A stretch of 64,000 bases of DNA from Bolinopsis microptera (taxonomy: Eukaryota; Ctenophora; Tentaculata; Lobata; Bolinopsidae), in assembly GCF_026151205.1 (NCBI RefSeq), contig NC_087083.1, forward strand, positions 5,932,460 through 5,996,459. The letters are read 5' to 3'. The translations under genes and the position numbers were made by a program. A model generated the notes under the pieces. It was not told the DNA's origin, did no database searches, and saw only the letters and a program-made list of their open reading frames with translations. Of the stretch, positions 21,086 to 31,568 are shown piece by piece (position 1 is the stretch's first letter; each line of letters starts with the position of its first letter).

Positions 21086-21560
21086 TTACTGAGCCGCGCT
21101 CAGCCTGTCATTCCGCCGAATCTCTATTATGTTTATTAACAGGATGATAATTAATCACTCTACACTCGACTGTCACGTGACTTTTTCAACCCGTTCTCTA
21201 GCTGGTCCCGAACGACTATTTGAAACCCTAACCCTCTTATCTGATCCCAACCCTAACCCTAACCCAATCCTTAACAAAAGCATATGCTGAAACCCTAACC
21301 CTAACAAGAAATTAAACTAACTTCCTTATATACGGTCATATCACGTGATCGAGACAGTTTTTCGCCTATATCTCGTCAGGGGAGCATTTTAACCCTATGT
21401 CATGGGGGGTGATTCGGAATCAGCGTCCGAAAATACATCGATTGAAGTTGGTTTCAACTGTCGGGGGCCCTTTTAGAACAATCTCGAAGATCGACTGTAG
21501 AGTGATTTAGTACGCTCGTTATTAACATAATAGCCTGAGGTCCCCATGCCCAGTTGTATT
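21086..21560 (-). mobile_element. hAT-like MITE (1980-type family) interrupted by 21141-21518
   Basis: The two halves (TTACTGAGCCGCGCTCAGCC... and ...ATAATAGCCTGAGGTCCCC) make one copy when the inserted 378 bp and one 8-bp duplication are removed. Confidence 0.75.
21141..21518. mobile_element. 378-bp hAT-like element with TTATTAAC duplication and telomere-like core
   Basis: TTATTAAC flanks it at 21133-21140 and 21519-21526. The ends share AAATCACTCTACAGTCGA in inverted orientation. The interior (21229-21305) has several CCCTAA/CCCTAACCCTAA motifs. Other copies lie at 13980-14574 and 16489-16640. Confidence 0.8.
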
Positions 21561-21740
21561 GACCATTGTTAATGATCTGGCCCGGCGCGCGCTACTTCGT
21601 AGCACTTGCCGTCGGGCCATTTCGAGAAGAAAGCGGCGCGCGCTACTTCGAAGAAATTTAGACGAGTAACATCCGTCAACCAGTTGTAGCGCGATGCACT
21701 ACTGGGTCGCGCCGCGCATCAAATAATTCTTCTCGCAATT

Positions 21741-22654
21741 CTTCGGTAGATCGGCGAGATGCACCACTGTGCCTCACCGAGCTGCGAAGGATTGACATCG
21801 TGAATCAACATGCCTAGGTAACCATGTACCTGTGAAACTGTACACAATATTTATTATATTGGGTTAGGATATTTTTGGTTATGATTTGCTCTAACCAGAG
21901 CCCTCTGATCTCGCTTGCAGTAGCACGCGATCCCGCCGAAGGCGGCAAAGGAGGAAATATTGTACTTGTGAAACAAGCGCGCGTCACGCAGTACGCGTAT
22001 ACACATGGCTATGTGAAGGTTACGATTAGTGTCGCATCGCGTCGACTAGGTTTCAATTCATTCAATCATGTGCTTTCGCACCACCCAGGAAAAGTTACCG
22101 GCTGGTGGTGGTACTAGAGTTGGTTTAATTTAAACAGACGGCTCGACCTCGCGCGCAACAACAAGCATGATTTGCACGCGTGGCGTATTCCAATGTTCAA
22201 GCAGCTACCACGTGACACAATTCAGCCAACCAGAGTACAGGAATCCGCAAAGTTAAAGTTGCAAACTTTTGATCGGCCCGAAAGGGGACTTTTCTGGAGA
22301 TTTTGAGATAACTCAACAATTACGTTGTCTTGAATTTTCCTCCTGGAGAGGTAACGTTACTTTTAAAAGAGGAACATCTTACAAAAAACCGGAAGTCTCC
22401 AACTCTTTTACTTTCAAAGTTAAGCCCCACCCGGTCAGGGTTCCTGGGTGCAGCTGGCTGACGCCAAGTAGGGTGTTTTGGCCGTTCTAACTTAAGACTT
22501 TTAAGAATTAAAGCAGCCGTATTGATCTTCCAAACCTACAACTTTCAAGGGCTAGAATTCGCTGTATTTTGCCGTTAAAACACAACTTGATTCACGATGT
22601 CAATCCTTCGCAGCTCGGTGAGGCACAGTGGTGCATCTCGCCGATCTACCGAAG
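21741..22654. mobile_element. Element bounded by a perfect 68-bp inverted repeat
   Basis: 21741-21808 is the exact reverse complement of 22587-22654. The ~780-bp interior contains the 365-bp repeat 22084-22448. Related terminal sequence (GATTGACGATGTCAA-CCTTCG) recurs at ~30342 and ~30628. The perfect arms suggest a recent insertion or gene conversion between them. Confidence 0.75.
22084..22448 (+). repeat. 365-bp repeat with CCCAGGAA inverted ends (copy 1)
   Basis: By eye this is identical over its whole length to 29537-29901. It starts CCCAGGAA and ends TTCCTGGG, giving 8-bp terminal inverted repeats. The flanks differ and show no clear target duplication. A 60-codon open frame inside is the same in both copies but has no recognisable domain. 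Confidence 0.85.
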
Positions 22655-25093
22655 GATTGATGCATAACAACAAGACACGCGCTAAAGACGCGCATTTTCT
22701 GAGTGATGTTAACGATAGCTTTAGATTCACTGATGTCATTATTATTCAGCGTGTTCGGTAATAGTTTAAAAATCAGAAGGAGAAAACACATGTTTAAATT
22801 ACTAAAAAAGGAGTATCACTTTACAGGATTGAATTTAAATATAGTCATAATAGATAAGAGAGGAATTTGTTTCCCTTTGAATCAATCAAACTAGATGAAT
22901 TGTTGTAAATACTTAGATCAAACTATCAATCTACAGGCTATCGTCAAACATGTTGCAAGGCGTCATCTTCAGTGACATAATAGATAAGAGTTTATTAACT
23001 ATCATGCCAACTTTAGAGACGGTAACCACATTAAACTAAAGTTTTCCCAATCAAAATAAAGGGTTTATACAAAATAAAAGGTTTATGCACTAGACTGCGA
23101 GACAATTAACCTTATGCAATGCAGGTTAGTATAACTATAATATCGGACTGAGTTGAAATTTCTGAGAGCATGATACCCCAAAATAAATATATGCCTGTGT
23201 CTGGCAATAGCGTTCAGATGGCTTCCGAACTTGTGCGGATAAGATAATATAAAAAATACAAATAAACTATAATAACAATCTGAAAATTAATGTATCAGTA
23301 CAGATCTTATACTCGAAATCAGGCACTTTCAAAACATTTCTCTTAAATTATCTTTCTTAACACCGTTCAATTGTAACTTTAAATTAAAATATTATGATGA
23401 TCCGGACGATGATAAATATTAAATTACAACTGATTATATTTATGGATTTCGGCCTGTCGATGCTGGAAGCTGATCAGCTAATCGTTAATCGTTACCATGT
23501 GACAAGAATAGTATGATGAACCTCCCAATCAGTATCTATGTATCAAAAGAAAATATTGATCTAATTCAACTCGTCGGGAGCCCTTTTGAAACATCTCGAA
23601 GTTAGAGTGCAGAGTGCATGATTACTGATTATCAGCACGATCGATTGGGTGAAACAAAGACGAAACCGTGTGTTGATTAGAATTAAAAGAGGAAGATATT
23701 TAGTGATAAATTGTGCACTCTTGCATTTAAGTTTTAATTGTTAGACTTGTTCGATGTAGGGCCTTTAATTTAACCTAATACTAATGCAGTTACTTAATAC
23801 TTGGTAAGTCTAGGGAAAACAGGTGCTAGTTGTCGGAAATGAAATGGAGTCTGTTCCTGATCGAAGTTACATGATGCTGATAGATTTGATGCAGCTCAGC
23901 ACTCAGCAGCCACTGTCTTCAAATAGAGTGTTCCAGTTCTGCAATCTGCAGTCTCAAATGTTTTCGCCCAGCTTTTCTTTTCATCGTGGTTATAGAAGAC
24001 AGACCTGAAGAAATACTAGTATAATGATAATATAGGTAACATGTCCAGAATGAGTAAAATTGTATTATCGGCAAATTTACTTATGTGAAAACTCCCAACA
24101 GGGTGGCGCTGGCCCAGAAGTAACTGCACACAAGCAACCCTTTAATGATCACGCACGTAATTTGTGTGAAAATATGTAACTCATTTAACGAAGTCAGTGA
24201 AAAGAACCTACCTTTATTTACCAATGTCGATTTTTGCTTGTGATGAAGTAGTCCTCGCAAATGTGAGATATGTATGTAGTTTGTTTTTAAAAGTAGGATT
24301 GTAGTCATAGTCGATGTATAGCGACGGTAGTTTACCAGCAGCTCCCTGTACAAATAAAAATGTGGTTTTTATATAATATTACTAGTTAAATTAATGAGTA
24401 CAATGCAGGAATAAAAAAATGTGTCTTAAATGTTTTATATTAAATGTGTTATAATTATATTAACCACCTTATATTCGTATAATATGTACTCACAAACAAT
24501 GATAGTCCCAACTGTTTTTAATTGCTTATAATTTAAACCTTCTTATTAAATAATTTAGATGACTGTGTCTGATCTAAAATTGCACGAGAAATAGAGAAAA
24601 TTAGGTCTCAGACAGAACTCGACCGGGATATAACCGGCGCAGCCGGAATACCGGCTGGTATTTGGCGATTTTGTACCGGTACCGGCCGGGATTTTTCCAA
24701 AATAAATTCAGTTTTTCTCAACGTTAATTTGAGTCCAAAATTAACAAATCTGTGAACATTTTCCTAAAACATTTTGAATAAGTCATTGAACAATGGAGAC
24801 TGGAGTCAATCTATATTTAACATAATCATGGGTGTACGAATTATGGACTTCTTTCTAACTTATGACTTAATTATTGTGACTAAGTGTCACGGCTCACGGT
24901 CTTGTGTTACCGAGGGACAAGTAAAACAGAGTTCTCCGGGTAAAGAAAGCATTAATAAATGCTATTCAGTATTCATCCTATTCAATTATTCAGGTAAGGT
25001 GATGTAAACTGTAAAGTGATACGCTCCAACGTCAAACACCATGTTCAATTAAATAAGTTTAAGTAACCAATACCAGATCACAGGATTGTTATA
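22655..25093. other. Unassigned non-coding sequence
   Basis: No gene model is supported. A CCGG-dense patch at 24617-24695 (ACCGGCGCAGCCGG, ACCGGTACCGG) stands out from the AT-rich background and may be a transposon end. Confidence 0.4.
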
Positions 25094-25685
25094 GTTACGG
25101 AGACTGTTGGAAACGATGCAAACCAGGATCGGACTCCTATCAGAAATAGTCGACCACCGGTCCAGCCTCCCTCAAACTCAAATGCCCTACCACTACCCCA
25201 GACCACGTCCACCTCTTCAGCCAGGAACAGCGCTCCCACTATACCACTACCAGCAGTTCCTACCGCCTCAGAGGATACACTGCACGTGCCCGTTATTCCT
25301 CATGCCTCGTCTTAAATGTCCAGTCCATGAATCCTAGTGCATCAAGTGCGAGTATATGGGAAGTGCCAAAAATCTCAGCTCTTATTCAGGAGAAATCCAA
25401 AAACCACTCGTTACCATTTATTGCACTTACGGAAAAGTGGCTCAAGTCCTACATGTCAGACAAATACAAAATGTGCATCACCTCTTTCTCCTGCTGAGCA
25501 GAACCTCCCCCTTAAAAGTAAACAAATCTGCATCGCCTCCCAACGACAATCCAGATATATTAAGCAGCAGAGACAATCATTTAAGGAGACTTCGATATCT
25601 ATCAGGATCATGATTTTACTGCCTGAGAACTCAGCACTTCAGGATGAAACATATAATATTTGGTTTTCTCGATTTCATTCATATT
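25094..25685 (+). pseudogene. Decayed LINE fragment: end of ORF1 and start of ORF2 endonuclease
   Basis: A proline-rich frame ends at the TAA at 25312-25314. An ATG at 25328 then opens a frame with I-S-A-L-I-Q-E-K, F-I-A-L-T-E-K-W-L-K and a Y-M-S-D-K-Y block, matching the N-terminus of APE-type endonucleases, where LTETWL carries the catalytic glutamate. Further along, GDF-D-I-Y resembles the GDFN motif, but several frame breaks lie between. A short relic, not a host gene. Confidence 0.5.
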
Positions 25686-28600
25686 TAGACAGAAGTCCGT
25701 GTAGATAATTGGTTATAGAATAATTGGATATAATTTTATGCGAAGTTGTGTCTGCGAAAATATACGTGTGAACTGGTCATCCCGCAAATGCTGAAAAAGT
25801 AGATGTTACCTATCATAAAATAACCGCTCGCACCGTACAGTGTACACGACAGAGTTGTGACTGCGTTTACAAATTCTTTATCATATTGATGTGTTGCCAT
25901 GGCAACCGAAACTCCATCGGAAGATCGGCCTGTAAGGCATAATCATGATAATACACAGTATCAAAACATTGCCATTGATATCATAGCAACATTCCAGAGA
26001 TTAGATTATGTGTGTGTAAGAAAATGTATGTTATAGTATTATACAGTCTGCTAGAACATTCCGTTTACACATGGTGGCCGATAACAACTTGTTTAATTTA
26101 TCTCCGAATTACACACAAATTTCTGAAAGTTTCGTAGACTTAAATCAATTACAGAGGGTGTGGCTATTGGCCAGCCCCTCTATTTCACTATTATGGTTGA
26201 AACTATAAGAATACAGATTATATTGTTACAGTGATTTTACAAAAGTCGAAACAGTAAACACCAATTTGTAGGATACTTTAAATCACACCAAAATTGGTCC
26301 CAGAATGCAATGAAATCTGATGGCGTCTTTTCAGTGAAAAAGAGGCCACACTCTCTGTAATTGATTAAAGTTTACGAGACCTTTAGAAAATGAGTTATAT
26401 AACTTGCAACTTAAACTAAGATAAATTGAGTATTTATACTCAATTTATCTTAGTTGCATGAGTAATATATATATACTCTCATTTTTTTAGAGCAAACGTA
26501 ATTTAAATGGCTAAACACAATTCAATAAAATTTGGCTCGATCCGATTATCCAAACTATCAAATAAATGCGAAAATGAACCTTCTTTTGAAAACAATGAAC
26601 ACAAATATGTTTCGATTTGACAAATTTCTCGAACCAGTGGTGGTAGTAAGTCATACCAGAACCAATTATTTCAATTGGGCACTCAGTGACTGAGCTATTA
26701 ATGCCAACGTTTGCACACTGACTTTTGGCCCACCCTGTATATTTATAATATACGGCTGGAAAAAATGTAACTGGATATCTGCCACAATGCTGCTATTATT
26801 AAGGTTAAAGTAACATTTAGCACATAAAGAAGTCTGGTTTGCTAGGTTTTAATTGGTCGTATAATAACAAATAAAAATGAGTTAAGACTACAAAAACGGT
26901 CGATAGAACCTAATTATAATACCTGTATCGAGAACTCGACTTCAATGCACTGATAGCGTTGGTACTAACATTCTATCAAATTATGTCATATCTTGAGACT
27001 TGATAGCTGCCTGAAACAGTTTTGAGTCAACATTATCGTGATATTCTAGAAATTGAAACCAATTCTCAACTTTAAAAAAGCAGGTTTCAATAAATGCCAT
27101 AGAATTAAATTCTACCTTTTTAAATTTTAAGAATTTGTTGATTTATTAAAATTCTGTCTCAATTAATATATAAGGGTACATGCAATGTATTTCGACACGC
27201 ACTGTAGACTCACTTATTGGATTCGTGCTAGATGCTGTGTACGTCACCCTCTTAACCACCTCTATGGCGAAGATGAGGATGGTAAGTGCAAGTACAGTAA
27301 TGTGAGGAGAGGATGGGTATCATTTAGCACATTTTTGCTGTAGGTGTAAAGTAGCTCTTAGTCAAGGAGTATATAAATGACGGCACGACAAGGTTCTGCA
27401 ACAGATCTCTGAACATGTTATCTTGTGAGCGCCGAGTGAACACTTATAAGAACAAGGCCAGCGATGTAAGACAGTATCATTGACTTAGTCCATGCTGGGA
27501 GGAAAAAAGCAAGTACAGACGACCGAAAGGAGTCGTGGTTTGGGATCCTGAGTGGGTCTCGATATTGGATAGTGCTTTTATATATCGGACCTTATGATAT
27601 TCTCAAGGTCACCAAGACGGCACAGTCTTATGGCGGGAGGTAACGGTACCATCTAAAGAGCAGATTGCTGAATCATACAAGTAAAAACTCTACCGGTACA
27701 GCAGTCTTACAGCAGACTGAGATTCAAGCGAAAGAATTGTGCTGTTATAATTATGCGGTTAAAGTTCTAGCACCGGGAGTAGTTGTTCACGGTTTGGAGA
27801 GAGCTGAGTAGGCTAGTACGGGATAGAAGGGAAGAAGCAGCTCACTGTTCCAGATGGATCTACTTCTTATCAAGGAAGAAGGAGTGGTAGGTATAGTAAG
27901 GAAGATTGGAGCCTAAGAGTTAACTTAACATCTAGAGGTACCACAAACTTTATCTCGTCGCCAATTGCGAGCTTTAACGGGTTTCCTCAAGTGACTCGAT
28001 GGTTTAATTGTGACAAATCATGATACGAACTTTGATGAACCCATAATAGTATAGTGCAATAATACTATGATAGTATTCTCATAAGTTCTACCCTTGCAAC
28101 CGAGTACAATGTACATACTAAGTGATATCAAGCTGCAATCTAAAATTTATTAATTGAATCTCAAAATAACTTCAAATTTTACCTAATAATTGCGACATCG
28201 TTGGAAGTGAGAAATAAAATACATTAAATTTTAATCCAATTCTGCGAGAGAAGATTTGCCCAGACAGCTGACAAGAATGTATTACCATACTTCCTGTAAA
28301 TGTGGTAGTTATTAGGTCATATCAATCTTGAAAATTATGTCAAAGTTTTTCTCAGTCTCTGGTGTCAATCACCAGTAGAGTGCCCAGCCGCACCAAAACA
28401 ACCTGCGATTTTTACGTGGGAAACATCGTATAATACACATGCTATACACTCTAGTTTTATAGCAGCTACTGATATCATGCGGCAGTATTAATAAGCATAC
28501 AAATTCAGCGCAAAAAATTGTAAAGACGACACAAATTCATGCGGGATGTTAATAAATGTGTCCATGTTGAACTCAAACTCCGACAGAATAATATTTCAAA

Positions 28601-29536
28601 TCGGATATATTATAATTAATCAAATGGTATCTGCTCATGTTCCGTCTATATAAACTACAAAACTTAATAAATTAGTGAAGTTCTGAAACAAAGATCACGA
28701 CTAGGTTTTATCAAAATTGAAAAGAAAACCGATCGAAGTGCACTAGAGATATAGTTTAAGTTTAAAGGGTCATCATTACTAAAATCTCTTCCTAGCTCCT
28801 AGCAATCAAGTTGTTAATCCTAGTTCTACACCTAAACAAGTACAAAATTACAGCCTTACATTTTGAAATTTTTCGATATCCAGCTTAACATAAGACTTCG
28901 ATACCAATAATGCATAATGGGTACATACCGATGATCGGTGTTCGTAAATATTTGATTATTTATAGTATTGAAGTTTAAAATCTTCCTAATTATGTAAGAA
29001 TAACAAAAGGAATCACGTACTAGTGTGCTGTTACGAAAAACAACTATTTAATAAAAATAAATTAACAGTATTCGAGTACAAAATTAAAAATACAAACTCT
29101 AACATAATCGACAGACAAACTCAATAAATGAAGATTTCGTCGTGAAACGAGCTATATATACAGCTATAACGTAGCGCTCGACTCCAGTCTGAACCAAAAT
29201 TAAGTCGCGTTCGTAGGAAATTGACCACCAGCTGCTGGTGGTTCGAATGTTGGTTTGCACACTACTGTGGTTGCGAGAAGCATTATTTGATGCGCGCGCG
29301 ACCCAGTAGTGCATCGCGCTACAAAAACACAACTTGTACTGTTTCACTTCATGATTGGGCCGTAATTTCAAAAGCAAATTGGCAAGAAGTGGTGCTCACG
29401 GTCTCACTTAACGTCACTTATCGCTCAGTTAAGAGCGACCATGGTCTTAAGCGACAGACAGCCTGCAGGCATATGATCCGAATACGAAATATCCTTGTGT
29501 TCGGCATTTAGTAGCCCTAATTGGTTACTTCGTATA
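25686..29536. other. Unassigned; one palindrome and a GC-richer block
   Basis: No gene model is supported. A 42-bp palindrome lies at 26414-26455. Bases 27220-28020 are visibly richer in G and C. They contain a promoter-like GTATATAAATGACGG at ~27370 and a 60-codon open stretch near 27830-28020 with no recognisable domain, perhaps a dead LTR element. Near 29268-29327 is a repeat (GACCCAGTAGTGCATCGCGC) shared with 21687 and 31752. Confidence 0.4.
26414..26455. repeat. Perfect 42-bp palindrome
   Basis: Two 20-bp arms (AACTAAGATAAATTGAGTAT and its complement) surround TT. Confidence 0.95.
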
Positions 29537-29901
29537 CCCAGGAAAAGTTACCGGCTGGTGGTGGTACTAGAGTTGGTTTAATTTAAACAGACGGCTCGAC
29601 CTCGCGCGCAACAACAAGCATGATTTGCACGCGTGGCGTATTCCAATGTTCAAGCAGCTACCACGTGACACAATTCAGCCAACCAGAGTACAGGAATCCG
29701 CAAAGTTAAAGTTGCAAACTTTTGATCGGCCCGAAAGGGGACTTTTCTGGAGATTTTGAGATAACTCAACAATTACGTTGTCTTGAATTTTCCTCCTGGA
29801 GAGGTAACGTTACTTTTAAAAGAGGAACATCTTACAAAAAACCGGAAGTCTCCAACTCTTTTACTTTCAAAGTTAAGCCCCACCCGGTCAGGGTTCCTGG
29901 G
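29537..29901 (+). repeat. 365-bp repeat with CCCAGGAA inverted ends (copy 2)
   Basis: This matches 22084-22448 base for base as far as can be checked by eye, without gaps, in different flanks (TATA before, CATTTC after). Confidence 0.85.
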
Positions 29902-30037
29902 CATTTCACACTACTGACTACGGCGCGTTTGTTTCACAAATGAACGATAATGAAGTACACGCTGGGTAGTCAATGGCGTGCGCGCGTTGCAATTGTGTAA
30001 AAGTTCTCGTCAGAGCAAAATTGGGGTCACTGGTCAT

Positions 30038-30131
30038 TTAACGGGTGATACTCGTAAAATATCGGTTCCATATATAGGACCGTCGACGAGTCGAACTCGG
30101 CGCGCGTTTTGGTAGGTTACAAACCTACAAT
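30038..30131. mobile_element. TTAA-family left end (copy C)
   Basis: TTAA-CGGGTGATACTCGT begins a ~93-bp block shared with 1831 and 20066, including the hairpin-forming CGAGTCGAACTCG and GTAGGTTACAAACCTAC. No right end is found downstream, so it is probably truncated or rearranged. Another repeat, inverse to 2262-2365, follows at 30342-30440. Confidence 0.6.
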
Positions 30132-30341
30132 GATTTTTGGAAAATAAAATGTATGCAGTCAAAATCTTTAACGGTCCAATTAAGCAAAACGTGGTTGTGT
30201 TGATTAGCTAACATGACAGTACACGTTTTAGTTTTCCTTGCAAACACAAAACACTCATGGTATGGTAAGGTCAGTCATTTTAAGCTTTGGGGTTACAATG
30301 TTAACAAAAAATGCGGCCGCTTTTCTTTTGTATATTGTTGA

Positions 30342-30440
30342 TTGACGATGTCAACCCTTCCAAATCGTTGCTTTGCGAAGCATGCAGATCAAGAATGCTA
30401 GTTTGCGCGGCGCGTCGAAGCAGCGAAGTCCTACAAGTAT
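30342..30440 (-). repeat. Repeat shared (inverted) with 2262-2365
   Basis: GACGATGTCAACCCTTCC, AATCGTTGCTTTGCGAAGC and GCGCGGCGCG correspond in reverse order to the segment in TTAA copy A. A second terminus of the same type starts at ~30627. Confidence 0.6.
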
Positions 30441-31231
30441 GAAGTATATTGTGGATCATGGATGGCCGCTCAATTTATTAATCCGTGATAGCGTAATTTA
30501 TTTTATTTCGTACACTTTGAGTCATGGATCGGGAAAAATTTTGATATAGTATTGTGGTTGACAGGTGGATCTGACTGAAAAATTAGTAGGCAGGGCTTTT
30601 TTGTTGAACATGTGTAGCATTCATGTTTGATTGACGATGTCAATCCTTCGTATCTCGCCGATCTGCATTAGGTTGCGAGAAACATTATTGGAACCAGCAT
30701 TGTCATGCCGTGTATGACTGGACAAATAAAGACTTTGATATTTGTAACCTTAAATTTTCGTAGGCTCCTGCAGGGATTCCACCTGACCTCCAAAATTTCA
30801 TGACCAAATCGACTTACTTTGCCAGCGTATTCCTCTGTCAAGTTAAATGTGATGTGTGTGTGTGAGTAAGTGTAGTGTAAAGAGATCCTATTTTTGTATC
30901 CAATTTGAATTCTAATAAAGACCCTAAGCATTATGATCAAATTTTTAGTACAATAGTTATATCAGGGTTGACATCTATGATTAATATTATAACCCAATAT
31001 TCATTTCTTTTTCTCCCTTAAATCTAAACCCCCACTTAGACATTTAGCCGTGATTTAGTATTGAACACCCAAAATACTTACCGTCCTTAATAATCGTAAA
31101 GACCATTTGTTACAAAATAGCTGCTAGAATAATGCATGCCAAATATTCCCTCTTACACCCACAAATTATAATGCCTTTCTATCAACGCCTCTAATTTGGT
31201 CACTAATCAACCAGACTAGCGTTCTGGTGTG

Positions 31232-31560
31232 CAGTGGCGTAACTTAGGGCCCCGCAGACCCCGCTGTGCGGGGGGGCGCCGTATAAGGGGGCGCAATTTT
31301 CCTGAATTTTAGGCCCTTCCACTGAAAAAACGCTTTGTTTGTGTATTTCCCTGTCCAATTTAGCGTTCGGCCGACGCGAAAAAAATATTTGGGGTACCCT
31401 TTTTTGCTTCAGGGGGCGCAAAAAGCTGTAGGGGGGGCGAGAAAAAAAGTACCCGACCTTTTTTTTTTTTTTTTAATTTTTTTTTTAGGGACAAAAAATT
31501 TTAGGGGGGCGCTTTTCGTCACTGAGCGGGGGGGCGCCAACAAGCAAAGTTTCGCCACTG
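31232..31560. mobile_element. 329-bp hAT-type element, target duplication CTGGTGTG
   Basis: CAGTGGCGTAACTT and AAGTTTCGCCACTG are inverted termini. CTGGTGTG is duplicated exactly at 31224-31231 and 31561-31568. The interior has G-runs (GGGGGGGCGCC, twice) and T-runs but no transposase. Same terminus type as 5896. Confidence 0.9.
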
Positions 31561-31568
31561 CTGGTGTG

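Larger units (their letters stand above)
20066..21679. mobile_element. TTAA-family element (copy B) enlarged by nested insertions
   Basis: The left end TTAA-CGGGTGTTACTCGT matches 1831. The right end, ACGAGTAACATCCG followed by TCAA (TTAA with one change), matches 2480-2497. The 1.6-kb span includes an M1-family MITE (21086-21560), which is itself interrupted by a 378-bp element. Confidence 0.55.

Noticed and set aside
22269-22490. 73-residue ORF, identical start at 29722
   Set aside because: The shared part is the 365-bp repeat and the ends differ with the flanks; no domain and no independent support.
30038-30131. tRNA-derived SINE
   Set aside because: A B-box-like AGTTCGACTCG exists on the minus strand, but no A box, T-arm pairing or poly-A tail accompanies it; TTAA ends and inverted repeats explain the block better.
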